Below, in pieces: positions 26,024-35,982 of a stretch of DNA of 64,000 nt (its first letter is position 1; each line of letters starts with the position of its first letter). The DNA comes from G963668605 sp963668605 (GTDB lineage Bacteria; Acidobacteriota; Terriglobia; Bryobacterales; Bryobacteraceae): NCBI GenBank assembly GCA_963668605.1, contig OY764903.1, positions 3,782,001 to 3,846,000 of the forward strand, read 5' to 3'. A model generated the notes under the pieces. The model saw only the letters and a list, made by a program, of their open reading frames with translations, was not told the DNA's origin and did no database searches. A program made the position numbers and the translations under genes.

Positions 26024-27898
26024 GTGATACCGCGGATCAGTTTGCTGGCGGCGATTGCCCTGCTGGGTGTGTTGCCGGCGCCCGGGCAAAAGCTCGATCC
26101 AATCAAGTGGGCGCTCGCGTTCGAACCGGCCGGAGGAGTTGCGGCGGGTTCGGAGACGCTGGGCCGGCTCACGGCCCGCATGGAACCGGGCTGGCATCTG
26201 TATTCCCTGACCACGCCGCGTCCGCCAATTGCGACAAGTATTGCCCTGGCGGCCAACCCGGCCATCGGCGCCGTGCAAGTTTACCAGCCTAAGCCCAAGC
26301 GTGAACTCGATCCCAACTTCAACAGCGAGACGGAGACCTTCGGCGGAGAGACCGTATTTCTGCTGCGCATCCCGGTGTTGAAAGAGGCCGCCGCGGGGGC
26401 TGCCGAACTCACCGCGCAGGTGCGCTATCAGGCGTGTAACGACAAGCTTTGTCTGCCTCCGGTAAAGCGCACCGCCATGGCGAGACTCGCGATTCTACCC
26501 GCGGGGCCGCCGTCGACAGCCGCAGTCCCGGACGGCTACGCGGCCGTGGCATCCAAGTCTCCGGCTGTTGTCGAACCCGCGCCTGTGACCCCGGCGCCCG
26601 CGGCAGGACAGCAGGGCCTGGGAGCATTCCTGGTGCTAGCTTTTGGTTTTGGTCTTGCGGCGATCTTCACACCGTGTGTCTTCCCGATGATCCCTATCAC
26701 GATGTCGTTCTTCCTGAAAAAGGAGACGGTCACGCGGGGACAAAGCGTGTTTCAGGCAGGAGTCTTTGCGCTCGGCATCGTTGTCTTGTTTACGCTGCTC
26801 GGGTTGGCCACGACAGCGCTGATGGGTCCGTTTGGCGTCGTGCTGCTGGGCTCGAATCCGTGGGTGAACGCGTTCATCGCCGCAGTCTTCATCGCCTTCG
26901 CGCTAAGCCTCTTGGGTGCGTTTGAAATCACGATCCCCTCGTCTGTTCTGACGCGCCTGGATCGCGCCTCGCAAGGGGGCGGTGTGTTCGGAACCCTGCT
27001 GATGGGCCTGACGTTCTCGTTGACGTCGTTCGCCTGCGTCGGTCCATTTGTAGGTACACTGCTGGCGGCTTCCGTGCAGGGTGGTGGATGGCGGCCCGCT
27101 CTCGGTATGGCGGGTTTCGCTTGCGGGCTCGCTTCGCCCTTCTTTCTGCTCGCGCTGTTTCCGTCCCTGCTGCGGAGTATGCCGAGAAGCGGCGGGTGGC
27201 TCGCGCGCGTGAAAGTTGTGCTCGGCTTCATCATTCTTGCGGCGGCGCTGAAATACCTGAGCAACATCGATCAGGTCTATCAATGGAACTTCCTCACGCG
27301 CGAACGATTTCTCGGCGCCTGGGTGGTGCTGTTCGCGCTGCCGGGTCTCTATCTGCTTGGGTTTCTGCGATTGGAAGGCGTGAAACCGGACGAGAACCTG
27401 GGGGTGGGGCGTTTGCTCGCCGGCGCAAGTTTCCTGATCTTCGCGGTGAGTCTGATGCCCGGTATGTTTGGCGGGAAATTGGGTGAGTTGGACGCGTATG
27501 TGCCGGCCGGAGCGGGGACTGTCGCGGCGGGTGAAAGCGGCCCGGTCTGGATCCGGAATCAATACGAGACTGCTCTCGAAACGGCGCGACGCGAGAACAA
27601 ACTTGTACTTGTCAGTTTTACCGGCTATGCCTGCACCAACTGCCACTGGATGAAGGCTAATATGTTTCCTCGGCCTGAGATTGCGGCGGCATTGAAGAAT
27701 CTGGTTCTGGCCGAACTCTATACGGACGGCACGGATGAAGCATCGCAGAAGAACCAGCAACTCCAGGAGCGGCGCTTCGCAACGATAGCAATTCCGTATT
27801 ACGCGTTGCTCGACGGCGACGGAAAGATCATAGCCACCTTCGCCGGCGTGACGCGCGACTCGAACGAGTTTCTGGCATTCCTCAAGAAGACCGTTTAA
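26024..27898 (+). CDS. dsbD: Thiol:disulfide interchange protein DsbD
   Basis: 624 residues from GTG 26024, 3 nt after plsX, likely coupled. Signal peptide, then an N-terminal DsbD-alpha domain (about 25-170; YQACNDKLCLPP holds its cysteine pair), a hydrophobic central domain of about eight helices from about 200 to 480 (IFTPCVFPMIPIT and FACVGPFVGTLL carry the membrane cysteines), and a C-terminal thioredoxin domain with C537-T-N-C540 followed by HWM. It carries electrons from cytoplasmic thioredoxin to periplasmic partners. All three domains and expected cysteines are present. Confidence 0.93.
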   Translation: MIPRISLLAAIALLGVLPAPGQKLDPIKWALAFEPAGGVAAGSETLGRLTARMEPGWHLYSLTTPRPPIATSIALAANPAIGAVQVYQPKPKRELDPNFNSETETFGGETVFLLRIPVLKEAAAGAAELTAQVRYQACNDKLCLPPVKRTAMARLAILPAGPPSTAAVPDGYAAVASKSPAVVEPAPVTPAPAAGQQGLGAFLVLAFGFGLAAIFTPCVFPMIPITMSFFLKKETVTRGQSVFQAGVFALGIVVLFTLLGLATTALMGPFGVVLLGSNPWVNAFIAAVFIAFALSLLGAFEITIPSSVLTRLDRASQGGGVFGTLLMGLTFSLTSFACVGPFVGTLLAASVQGGGWRPALGMAGFACGLASPFFLLALFPSLLRSMPRSGGWLARVKVVLGFIILAAALKYLSNIDQVYQWNFLTRERFLGAWVVLFALPGLYLLGFLRLEGVKPDENLGVGRLLAGASFLIFAVSLMPGMFGGKLGELDAYVPAGAGTVAAGESGPVWIRNQYETALETARRENKLVLVSFTGYACTNCHWMKANMFPRPEIAAALKNLVLAELYTDGTDEASQKNQQLQERRFATIAIPYYALLDGDGKIIATFAGVTRDSNEFLAFLKKTV

Positions 27899-27913
27899 CT
27901 GAATAGGACTCTT

Positions 27914-30022
27914 ATGGCACGCATTCTTGCGTTGGCGCTCTTGACCCTGCCCATGCTGGCACAGGATCCGATCCGTGGATTTCCGCCGTCGGAATGGAAA
28001 TCCCAGTCGGAACGCGAGCAGAAGTTCCGAAGCTTGCCGCAGCCGGACCGCATGCGCGACTACCTGCGCCAAATGTCCGAAGAGCCGCACCACGCAGGTT
28101 CGCCCGGCTCCATGGCCGTTGCGGAATCGGCAGTCAGCCAACTGCGCCAGTGGGGACTCGACGCGCGCATCGAAGCTTTTGAAGCGCTCCTTCCCTACCC
28201 CACGTTTCGCAGCCTGGACCTCATCGCCCCCGTGAAATACAAGGCCAAATTGAAGGAGCCGGTTCTCAAGGATGACAAGGACTCGGCCGACGCCGATCAA
28301 CTCGCCACCTATAACGCCTACTCGGCCTCCGGCGACGTCACAGCGCAATTGGTTTACGTCAACTATGGGGTTCCCGAAGACTATGAGTATCTTCGGCAGT
28401 TGGGCATCACTGTTAAGGGCAAGATGGTAATCGCGCGTTACGGGAAGGCATGGCGCGGCACCAAAGCGAAAGTGGCGCAGGAACATGGCGCCGTCGCCTG
28501 CCTGATCTATTCCGACCCGCGTGACGACGGCTATTTTAAGGGCGATGTCTATCCCAACGGCGCCTTCCGTCCGCCGCAGGGCGTGCAGCGCGGCAGCGTT
28601 CTCGACATGCCGCTGTATCCTGGCGACCCGCTCTCTCCCGGCTGGGCGTCCGAACGGGGCGCGAAGCGCCTGAGCCGGGAGGAAGCCAAGACCATCATGA
28701 AGATTCCGGTGCAGCCAATATCCTACGAAGACGCCGAACCGCTGCTCGAGAACCTCGACGGACCGGTGGCGCCGGAGGGTTGGCGAGGCGCCCTGCCGAT
28801 CACCTACCACGTCGGGCCCGGACCCGCCACAGTGCGCCTGAAAGTGGAGTTCGATTGGAGCGTACGGCCGATCTATAACGTGATCGCGACTATCCCCGGA
28901 AGCTTGTGGCCGAACCAGTGGGTGATGTACGGAAATCACCATGACGCCTGGGTCAACGGTGCGCAGGATCCGGCCAGCGGCGCCGTCGCCCTGCTGGAGA
29001 CGGCCCGCGCTTTCGCCGAAATGAAGAAGCAGGGCTGGCGTCCGAAGCGCACGATCAAACTCGCGCTGTGGGACGGCGAGGAGTTCGGCTTGATCGGTTC
29101 GACGGAGTGGGTGGAAAAGCATCGCGCCGAACTGGACCGCAAGGGAGTGGCGTATTTGAACACCGATATGAGCGGGCGCGGCCGTCTGGAGGCGGGCGGC
29201 TCGCCTTCGCTGCGCCAGTTTGTCGAGCAGGTGGCGCGCGACATCAAAGATCCGGTCAGCGGCAAGAGCGTGTTGGAGGAGCGCTTGCAGCGGAGTAAAA
29301 AGCGGACCGACGCCAAGCCGGCCGAGTTTCTACTCGAATCTCTGGGCGCAGGCTCCGACTATGTCGCCTTTGTGGACCATGTCGGGATCGCCAGCCTGAA
29401 CACCGGTTTTTCCGGAGACGACCCGGGCGGCATTTACCACTCGATTTATGATTCGTTCAATTGGTTCACCCGCTTCTCCGACTCGAACTTCGTCTATGAG
29501 AAGGCCCTGGCGCAGTTCACGGGAACGGCCGTTTTGAGACTGGCCGACGCACCGGTCCTGCCGTTCGAGTTTGGCGGTTTCGTCCGGGCTGTGCGCGGTT
29601 GGAACGAGGAGCTGGAAAAACTCGGCAAGAAAAGCGGGAAACTCGATGTGAGCGGCATCACGGCGGAGTTGACGCGGATCGAGGCGGCGTCGGCGAAGTA
29701 CGAAACGGCTCTGGAAGCCGCGATGCAACGCGCCGAGCCGCTTCCGGCAGCGGATCTGACCAAGCTCAACGAGATAATCTTCCGCTGCGAGCGGACGCTG
29801 CTCGCTCCGGCCGGTCTGCCCGGACGCGAATGGTACAAAAATCAGATCGTCGCACCGGGTATTTACACTGGCTATTCGGCCAAGACGCTGCCCGGCGTTC
29901 GCGAGGCCGTCGAGGCGGGGCGCTGGGACGAGGCGAATGCGCAGGCCAAGATCGTGGTGCAGTCCTTGCAGGCGCTGGAGAGTCAGATTGGGGAAGCGGC
30001 CAAGTTGCTCGGCGGCAGTTGA
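27914..30022 (+). CDS. M28 family peptidase, glutamate carboxypeptidase II-like
   Basis: 702 residues. Short signal peptide (ILALALLTLPMLAQ). Protease-associated domain inserted at about 130-290 (GKMVIARYGKAWRGTKAKVA). Di-zinc ligands: H342 in GNHHDAW, D352 in QDPASGA, E389-E390 in WDGEEFG (catalytic base and ligand), D418 in YLNTDMS and a His in GGIYHSIYDSF. C-terminal helical domain matches the transferrin-receptor-like dimerisation domain. Secreted metallo-peptidase likely releasing C-terminal acidic or other residues; exact specificity unknown. Starts 15 nt after dsbD and ends 11 nt before the convergent fliJ. Confidence 0.92.
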   Translation: MARILALALLTLPMLAQDPIRGFPPSEWKSQSEREQKFRSLPQPDRMRDYLRQMSEEPHHAGSPGSMAVAESAVSQLRQWGLDARIEAFEALLPYPTFRSLDLIAPVKYKAKLKEPVLKDDKDSADADQLATYNAYSASGDVTAQLVYVNYGVPEDYEYLRQLGITVKGKMVIARYGKAWRGTKAKVAQEHGAVACLIYSDPRDDGYFKGDVYPNGAFRPPQGVQRGSVLDMPLYPGDPLSPGWASERGAKRLSREEAKTIMKIPVQPISYEDAEPLLENLDGPVAPEGWRGALPITYHVGPGPATVRLKVEFDWSVRPIYNVIATIPGSLWPNQWVMYGNHHDAWVNGAQDPASGAVALLETARAFAEMKKQGWRPKRTIKLALWDGEEFGLIGSTEWVEKHRAELDRKGVAYLNTDMSGRGRLEAGGSPSLRQFVEQVARDIKDPVSGKSVLEERLQRSKKRTDAKPAEFLLESLGAGSDYVAFVDHVGIASLNTGFSGDDPGGIYHSIYDSFNWFTRFSDSNFVYEKALAQFTGTAVLRLADAPVLPFEFGGFVRAVRGWNEELEKLGKKSGKLDVSGITAELTRIEAASAKYETALEAAMQRAEPLPAADLTKLNEIIFRCERTLLAPAGLPGREWYKNQIVAPGIYTGYSAKTLPGVREAVEAGRWDEANAQAKIVVQSLQALESQIGEAAKLLGGS

Positions 30023-30033
30023 GAGCAGAACGC

Positions 30034-30468
30034 TCATCCCGGTCTCCACTTTGCGAGGAAGACCTCTGAGGCCAGGTTTTCGAGTTCGAGCGATTCTTCC
30101 TGTTTCCAGTGCTCGAGGGCTCGCCCTTTGAGACGCTCCAGCAGCTTGAAGTTGCGCTGAGCGACCGTGACGCGTTCGCGCTGCGCCACGATGCGCGCTT
30201 CTGTTTCGGCGATCTTCGCGGTCAACCGGACCGTCTCGAACTTGATCCAATCCCGCGCGGATGCCACTGCGGCCAGCTCACGCGCTTCCACCTCCGTACG
30301 CCGCACGAGCGCGCCATCGATTCCGGCCCGCTCCGTTTGAAGGGCCGCGATTCCCGCGATAAAAGCCTGACGTTCCGCGATCATTCCGGCCAGACGGCTC
30401 TGCTCCATGGCTGCCTGTTCCGACCTCCATTGGCGCACGCGGTCGAGCCGAAAGTGGAAGCGTTTCAT
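30034..30468 (-). CDS. fliJ: Flagellar export protein FliJ
   Basis: 144 residues, almost entirely charged helix (FHFRLDRVRQWRSEQAAMEQ at the N-terminus; repeated Ala/Arg/Glu heptads after). FliJ is the coiled-coil central stalk of the FliI ATPase and escorts chaperones to the export gate. The sequence is weakly conserved; the call rests on length, coiled coil and position directly after fliI with a 4-nt ATGA overlap. Last gene of the flagellar operon, convergent with the M28 peptidase gene. Confidence 0.85.
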   Translation of the reverse strand: MKRFHFRLDRVRQWRSEQAAMEQSRLAGMIAERQAFIAGIAALQTERAGIDGALVRRTEVEARELAAVASARDWIKFETVRLTAKIAETEARIVAQRERVTVAQRNFKLLERLKGRALEHWKQEESLELENLASEVFLAKWRPG

Positions 30469-31796
30469 CCCAGCATCCCGGCCAGATCCTGCATCTGCGC
30501 AAGGGTCTGTTCGTGAGGAGAAGTAGTGTGGGCCTCCTGACGCAGGAATTCGAGCAGTCCAGAGCGTGCGCGGATCGCCGCATCGAGCGCCGGGTTGTTG
30601 CCGGCCGCGTAGGCCCCCAGGTTAATCAGATCTTCGGCGCGCTGGTAAGCCGCCAGCGCTTCGCGGATCTTGCGCGCATGCAGGTTCTGTTCCGGCGCAG
30701 CCAGTTTTGACGCCAGGCGGCTGACAGACTGGAGCACGTCGATTGCGGGATAGTGGCCGGCGGAGCCGAGATCCCGCGAGAGGATAAAGTGGCCGTCCAG
30801 GATGCCGCGCACCGCGTCGCAAATCGGCTCGTTGAAGTCATCACCCTCCACCAGTACGGTGAAGAAACCGGTGATCGAGCCTTTTGCGAAATTGCCCGCC
30901 CGCTCAAAGACCTTCGGAAGCAGGTTGAAAACCGACGGGGTGTAGCCTTTCTGGCTGGGCGGTTCGCCGGCGGCGAGACCAATCTCCCGTTGCGCCATGG
31001 CGAGCCGCGTCACAGAATCCATCACCAGCAAAACGCTGGCGCCCTGGTCGCGGAAGTACTCCGAAATTGCCAGCGCGACGTGACAGGCGCGGATGCGCAA
31101 CGGAGCAGGCCGGTCCGAAGTGGCGCACACAACAACCGAGCGCGCCAACCCCTCGGGGCTGAGTTCGTGTTCGAGGAAACCGCGCACCTCGCGATTGCGT
31201 TCGCCTATCAGGGCGATGACGCTGACGTCGGCCGAGTTGTTGCGCGACATCGAGCCAAGCAGGGTGCTCTTGCCGACACCACTGCCGCCAAAAATGCCGA
31301 TGCGCTGTCCCTTGCCGCAAGTCAGCAACCCATCGATGGCGCGGATGCCGGTGACCAATGGATCGACGATATGCTCCCGTTCGAGCGGCCCGGGCGGTGC
31401 GGCGTAGAGGTCGTAAGAACCGGCGGCTTCGATGGGCGGCTTTCCATCCATTGGCTTGCCGAAACCATCAAGCACGCGCCCGAGCAGTTGGGGTCCAACC
31501 GCAATTCTGGCGTCGTCGGCACGGGCGCAGATCTGATCGCCCGCTTGGAGACCGCCAGTCTCTTCGAGCGGCATGGAGAGCACGCGGCCATCACGGAAGC
31601 CGATCACCTGCGTACGGATGCGCCGGCCGCTACACGTGCGAACTTCGCAAAAGTCGCCGGCTGCGGCGGCCGGCCCAGTGGATTCGATGAGTAACCCGGC
31701 CAATCGCGTGACCGAGCCCGTCGCGCGGAGCGTGTCGATTCCATCGAGCCGGCGCAGATAGCGCTCGGCGTTCCATCTTTCGGCGGTTGTGTTCAT
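30465..31796 (-). CDS. fliI: Flagellum-specific ATP synthase FliI
   Basis: 443 residues. Walker A GGSGVGKST at 170-178, Walker B VLLVMDSVTRLAMAQREIGL, and the FliI/YscN signature ALAAGEPPSQKGYTPSVFNL (here GLAAGEPPSQKGYTPSVF). F1-beta-like hexameric ATPase energising flagellar protein export in the cytoplasm. ATGA overlaps at both ends (with fliH and fliJ). No missing catalytic residue was seen. Confidence 0.96.
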   Translation of the reverse strand: MNTTAERWNAERYLRRLDGIDTLRATGSVTRLAGLLIESTGPAAAAGDFCEVRTCSGRRIRTQVIGFRDGRVLSMPLEETGGLQAGDQICARADDARIAVGPQLLGRVLDGFGKPMDGKPPIEAAGSYDLYAAPPGPLEREHIVDPLVTGIRAIDGLLTCGKGQRIGIFGGSGVGKSTLLGSMSRNNSADVSVIALIGERNREVRGFLEHELSPEGLARSVVVCATSDRPAPLRIRACHVALAISEYFRDQGASVLLVMDSVTRLAMAQREIGLAAGEPPSQKGYTPSVFNLLPKVFERAGNFAKGSITGFFTVLVEGDDFNEPICDAVRGILDGHFILSRDLGSAGHYPAIDVLQSVSRLASKLAAPEQNLHARKIREALAAYQRAEDLINLGAYAAGNNPALDAAIRARSGLLEFLRQEAHTTSPHEQTLAQMQDLAGMLG

Positions 31797-32452
31797 GGCT
31801 CCGGGGAAACGTCGGTAAATCCGCGTTCGATCTCCTGCAATTGGGTCTCTACCGAGGCATCGAACTGGCCGCGCGAGGTCTCGAAAATGGCTGCGCCACG
31901 CTCCAGACCGGAATCGGCGACGATCTCAGCGGCCATGCCGAAACCGCCGCGCCGGAGTTGTTCTTCGATGATCGGCGCGTCGGCCGGATGGACGCGAACG
32001 CGGCTTACATCGCGGGCGTCCAGGCGGTCGAGTGCAGCTTTCACGATGCCGCCGAGCGCTTCCGGATCCACGGTCAATTCGCGGTGGAGGATGCGCCGCG
32101 CAATGGCCAGCGACAGCCGGACCAGATCCTGTTCGGCCTCGCGGCGCAGGCGCGCCCTGCAACCAGCCAGTTCGGTGATGGTCTGCGCAAACCGTTCAAT
32201 GACCGGCTGAAGACGTGCGGCAGTTTGTTGCGCGCCGGCCGCTTCACCCTCCCGATAGGCCTCGCGTCCTCGATTTGCGAGTTCCCGTTCGAGTTCGGAG
32301 ATGCGGCACTGCAAAGCTTCGTGCCCGTCCGCTCCTGCTTGTCCGCTGTTCGCCGTGGATCCCTGGCGCAGGAGTGCACCCGACTGTATGGTAGGCCAGC
32401 GCAGCGGCGTGGCAGAGGCGCTATCGCCCCGGGGTATTAGGCGGGCAGCCAT
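31793..32452 (-). CDS. fliH: Flagellar assembly protein FliH
   Basis: 219 residues. Variable N-terminus, a central coiled coil (QCRISELERELANRGREAYR; GQAAG-like repeats), and the conserved C-terminal domain LVRLSLAIARRILHRELTVD ... RVRVHPADAPIIEE ... ADSGLERGAAIFETSRGQFD-like end. FliH dimer binds FliI and restrains its ATPase. The start is less certain than the rest; fliG ends 26 nt upstream. Confidence 0.9.
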   Translation of the reverse strand: MAARLIPRGDSASATPLRWPTIQSGALLRQGSTANSGQAGADGHEALQCRISELERELANRGREAYREGEAAGAQQTAARLQPVIERFAQTITELAGCRARLRREAEQDLVRLSLAIARRILHRELTVDPEALGGIVKAALDRLDARDVSRVRVHPADAPIIEEQLRRGGFGMAAEIVADSGLERGAAIFETSRGQFDASVETQLQEIERGFTDVSPEP

Positions 32453-32478
32453 GGCCTTAGACCTCCGGTCCGCGGGCG

Positions 32479-33507
32479 CTAGACGACATATTGCTCACCG
32501 ACGGTGCCTTTCAGGTTGATCACGCCTTCTGCCTCCAACTGCCGGACCACAGCGATGATCTGCTGCTGCGCCGACTCCACTTCCTTGATCTTCACCGGAC
32601 CTTGCGCTTCCATATCCTCGCGTAGCATCTCGGCGCCGCGTTGCGACATGCACTGCATAAAGTGATTGCGCAACTGATCGCTGGTGCCTTTCAAAGCGAG
32701 CGTCAAAAGCTTGCGGTCGGTCTTCGCAAGGACTTCTTTGAGACCGTTTTGGTCGATCAGCAACAGGTCTTCAAAGACAAACATCAGATGGCGGATAGTC
32801 TCGACCAGCGTGGGATCTGCGTTCTCGATCGATTCGAGAATCTCCTTGCTGGTGCCGGAGTCGAGCCGGTTGAACATTTCGGCGACAGCCCGCACTCCGC
32901 CGTATGCCTCGCGGCTCACTTCCCCCAGCGCCTTCAGCTTCTGGCCGATGATGCCCGCGATCTTCGAGATGATTTCCGGAGAGATCTGGTCCAGGTTCGC
33001 CATGCGCAGCGCGACATCGGCGCGCATCTCTCCGGGCAACGAAAACAGCAAGCCGGCCGCTTGCGAGGAATTGAGGTGCGAGAGGATCAGCGCGATTGTT
33101 TGCGGATGCTCATTGTGAATAAACTTGGCAAGCTGTTGCGGGTCGGCCTTTTGCAGAGCATCGAAATTAGCCGAGTCGCTGCCGAGCGCCTTCAAGACAC
33201 GGTCGAGGATCTTCTTGGCCTGATCCGGGCCAAAGGCGTTCATCAGCACCTTGCGGGCGTAGTCGATGCCGCCCTTGAGCACGTAGTCGTGCGCCACCGA
33301 CATCTGGTGGAACTCTTCCAGAACGCTCTCTACCTGCTCGGTCGAAATGGAGGCGATGCGAGCGATTTCCCGGCCGATCGCTTGCGCCTCGTCGTCATCA
33401 AGTTGTCGGAGAATTTCGCCGCTGGACTGCTCGCCCAGACTGATCATGAGGATGGCGGCCTTGCGGATCCCACTCAATACTACCGGTCTGTCGGCGTTTG
33501 CGATCAT
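32479..33507 (-). CDS. fliG: Flagellar motor switch protein FliG
   Basis: 342 residues, usual length. N-terminal domain with RKAAILMISLGEQSSGEILR, middle domain with NEHPQTIALILSHLNSSQAA (the EHPQ motif that contacts FliM), and C-terminal torque domain DLLLIDQNGLKEVLAKTD ... MSQRGAEMLREDMEAQGPVK with the charged residues that interact with MotA. Cytoplasmic face of the MS ring. Starts 4 nt after fliF; no stator genes are in this window. Confidence 0.97.
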   Translation of the reverse strand: MIANADRPVVLSGIRKAAILMISLGEQSSGEILRQLDDDEAQAIGREIARIASISTEQVESVLEEFHQMSVAHDYVLKGGIDYARKVLMNAFGPDQAKKILDRVLKALGSDSANFDALQKADPQQLAKFIHNEHPQTIALILSHLNSSQAAGLLFSLPGEMRADVALRMANLDQISPEIISKIAGIIGQKLKALGEVSREAYGGVRAVAEMFNRLDSGTSKEILESIENADPTLVETIRHLMFVFEDLLLIDQNGLKEVLAKTDRKLLTLALKGTSDQLRNHFMQCMSQRGAEMLREDMEAQGPVKIKEVESAQQQIIAVVRQLEAEGVINLKGTVGEQYVV

Positions 33508-33511
33508 TTCC

Positions 33512-35239
33512 TCACTTCTCCGACTCGTTCAGCCAACTGCGGACAATGTAGGCCATGGACGTCGCGTCTTTTTTCGTTTCCTCGACGATGTGCTTCGTCA
33601 AAATCTCCGTTTTTTTCGTGGTTACCGGCCGCACCTTCAGCGAACTGAGCGCCTCGGCCGTCTGCCGCTCCTTCAAAGCAGTCTGCTCGGCAAGCTTGGC
33701 ATCGAGCTGTCTTCCCAAATCCGAATCGGCCGCCGCGGCAAGGGCCGCCAATTCCGCGTTGCTGGAAGCGATCGTCCGGCCGCTTGGAGTGGCCACCACC
33801 GTCTGTTTCTTTTTCCGACGCAGCATGAGTACGAAGCCGGCAAGCAGCACCAAGGCTATTACGGCAGCCACCCCGCCCAATACGGCCATGTTCTTCTGTC
33901 CCAGGATCTGTTGCAGCCAGGCCGGCAAAGGAAATGCGGGCGCCGACTGCGGCGCCGGGGCCGCACCCGAAGCGGGCGGCAGACGCGACGGCTCCATTTC
34001 TCGCGTGGACTCAAAGGGGAGGCTCTCGACAACGAGTTGGTCGCCGCGCTCGGCCGAAAATCCGATGGCGCCCGCGACCAGATCGCGGATCGCCTTGAGT
34101 TTTTCAGGCGAGGGCGGTTCGGTGATACGTTTCGTGTTCGCTCCCGATCCCTCCCAACGCACGCTCTGGTCGATGAGCAGCGACGCCGAGATCTTTTTCA
34201 CGCCACCCTGCGGCAGGCGAGTGTGCTTCACCGTGCGGCTAGTCTGGTAAGTAACGTTCTCCGTGCGGCGCGAGAGACCGCTCGTGCCGCCTGCGGCACG
34301 CCCGGCTGGGCGAGGCAGATTGGACGGCGTGCCGGGAACTCCGCCGGAAGATGCGAGCGCGGTACCTTCCTCCGTCTGCATGGAGGTGAGCATCACCGAT
34401 TTTCCCGGATCGAGCGTCTCCTCGCTCTGCTCACCGCTGGTGAAGTCGCAGTCGACAAACACTCCGGCCCGGAACTTTTCACTTCCGAGCAGCGGTTCTA
34501 GCGTACCCTGAATCTTCACCAGCAGGTCGCGTTCGAGCTTCTGGCGGTACTCAATGCCCGCCTCAGAGGGTTCCACGCCGTCAATGGACGGTTTGCGCGG
34601 CCTGTTGAGCAGGTTGCCCTGCATGTCGAGAACGGAGACGGCTTCCGGACTGAGTCCTTCGACGGCGCTCGACACCAAATGGCAGACAGCGAGAACATTC
34701 TGCGGTGAAAGCCGCGCTCCCGGCCGCAGTTTCACCATCACACTCGCCTTGGCCGACTGGCGTGATTCCACAAAAAGCGAGTCCTTCGGAAAGCTCACGT
34801 GTACGCGTGCCTGCTCAACCTCGCTCAGTGAGATCACCGAGCGTTCGAGTTCACCCTCGATGGCGCGGTGGTAGTTGACCTGCTCGGCGAAGTCGGTGGT
34901 ACCGAAGTTAGTCTTGTCGAACAATTCAAATCCGAGCCGCCCCGACTTGGGCAAACCGCCGGCCGCGAGTTGCAAACGCAGTTCCGCGACCTTGGCTGAA
35001 GGCACAAGCACGCTACTGCCGTTTTCGCTGAGACGATACTCGACGGCGCTCTCGCGCAAGCGAGCGACAACCGCGCCCGCATCCTCGGCGGCCAAACCGG
35101 TATAGAGCGGCTTAAAGTCGCGCTCGCGGTTCCACCTGGAGATGCCAAACAGCCCGCCCATCACCAGAATGGCCGCGACGGCGAGCGAGAGCCGCTGTTT
35201 TACGGAGAGCTTGGCGAAGAGGCTTTGGAACTGGTTCAT
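33512..35239 (-). CDS. fliF: Flagellar MS-ring protein FliF
   Basis: 575 residues. First transmembrane helix about 17-36 (LSLAVAAILVMGGLFGISRW), YscJ/FliF ring-building motif about 40-220 (EYRLSENGSSVLVPSAKVAE; VHVSFPKDSLF), FliF C-terminal periplasmic domain, second transmembrane helix about 452-473 (VAAVIALVLLAGFVLML) and a cytoplasmic tail of about 100 residues ending in the FliG-binding helix (AYIVRSWLNE). Forms the membrane base of the flagellum. Confidence 0.96.
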   Translation of the reverse strand: MNQFQSLFAKLSVKQRLSLAVAAILVMGGLFGISRWNRERDFKPLYTGLAAEDAGAVVARLRESAVEYRLSENGSSVLVPSAKVAELRLQLAAGGLPKSGRLGFELFDKTNFGTTDFAEQVNYHRAIEGELERSVISLSEVEQARVHVSFPKDSLFVESRQSAKASVMVKLRPGARLSPQNVLAVCHLVSSAVEGLSPEAVSVLDMQGNLLNRPRKPSIDGVEPSEAGIEYRQKLERDLLVKIQGTLEPLLGSEKFRAGVFVDCDFTSGEQSEETLDPGKSVMLTSMQTEEGTALASSGGVPGTPSNLPRPAGRAAGGTSGLSRRTENVTYQTSRTVKHTRLPQGGVKKISASLLIDQSVRWEGSGANTKRITEPPSPEKLKAIRDLVAGAIGFSAERGDQLVVESLPFESTREMEPSRLPPASGAAPAPQSAPAFPLPAWLQQILGQKNMAVLGGVAAVIALVLLAGFVLMLRRKKKQTVVATPSGRTIASSNAELAALAAAADSDLGRQLDAKLAEQTALKERQTAEALSSLKVRPVTTKKTEILTKHIVEETKKDATSMAYIVRSWLNESEK

Positions 35240-35251
35240 GGAGACTCAGAT

Positions 35252-35548
35252 TCAGACCTGCATCCGCATCACTTCCTGGTAGGCCTGTACCGCCTTGTTG
35301 CGCACCTGCAGGAACAGATCGAAGGAGAGCTCGGCACGCTGTACGGAAAGCGCCGTCTGATGCAGTTCCTCACCCTCGCCGGAAAGGAAGCGCTCCACAC
35401 TGCCGGCGGCGGCCTGGCGCTGCTGTTCCACAGTCTGCACCGCTTCCCGCAGCGCGGACTCGAAGCCGCCGGCTTCGCCCGCGGCCGGTTTCGCGGCGGA
35501 GGCCGGAACCTGCGGTATCGAGATTTGCCGTATCGCGTCGATGGTCAT
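35252..35548 (-). CDS. fliE: Flagellar hook-basal body protein FliE
   Basis: 98 residues. C-terminal QTALSVQRAELSFDLFLQVR then NKAVQAYQEVMRMQV is the family signature linking MS ring and rod. ATGA overlap with flgC; fliF begins 12 nt later. Confidence 0.94.
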   Translation of the reverse strand: MTIDAIRQISIPQVPASAAKPAAGEAGGFESALREAVQTVEQQRQAAAGSVERFLSGEGEELHQTALSVQRAELSFDLFLQVRNKAVQAYQEVMRMQV

Positions 35549-35982
35549 CGGAGTAGGTCGATCGAGCGTTGGATCATGTCTTTCACCGCGCTTATGGCCG
35601 CGACATTGGCCTGATAGCCCCGCGAGGCACTCATCAGGTCGACCATGTCTTCGGCTGGATTGATGCGCGGAAAGGCGACATAGCCTTGTGCGTCGGCGTC
35701 GGGGTGCCCGGGCAGGAAGCGTTTCTCCGGCTCGCGCTGATCCTCCACGATGTCGCTGACAGCTACCCCCGTCGCGCCAGCGCCCAACTGCTGCTGGAAC
35801 ACGGCGGAAAAGGGCGAAGACTGCGGTTCGCTGGTGAAGACGGCGTCCTTACGCCGATAGGGACCGCCGTCCGGCGTGCGCGTGGTCTCCGCATTGGCGA
35901 GGTTTTCCACCAGCAGTTCCGCGCGCGTCCGCTGGGCCGACATCCCGGAGGCGCTGACCGAGAGCAGAGAAAAGAGGCTCAT
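35545..35982 (-). CDS. flgC: Flagellar basal-body rod protein FlgC
   Basis: 145 residues. N-terminal rod motif with ENLANAETTRTPDGGPYRRK (the ANaxT..g.pYrr pattern), central VEDQREPEKRFLPGHPDADA and C-terminal FPRINPAEDMVDLMSASRGY then QANVAAISAVKDM. Proximal rod component exported by the flagellar type III system. ATGA overlap with flgB and fliE. Confidence 0.96.
   Translation of the reverse strand: MSLFSLLSVSASGMSAQRTRAELLVENLANAETTRTPDGGPYRRKDAVFTSEPQSSPFSAVFQQQLGAGATGVAVSDIVEDQREPEKRFLPGHPDADAQGYVAFPRINPAEDMVDLMSASRGYQANVAAISAVKDMIQRSIDLLR

Noticed and set aside
26903..29122. Minus-strand open frame of 739 codons opposite dsbD and the M28 peptidase
   Set aside because: Composition is typical of a GC-rich shadow and the sense genes carry all expected catalytic residues.
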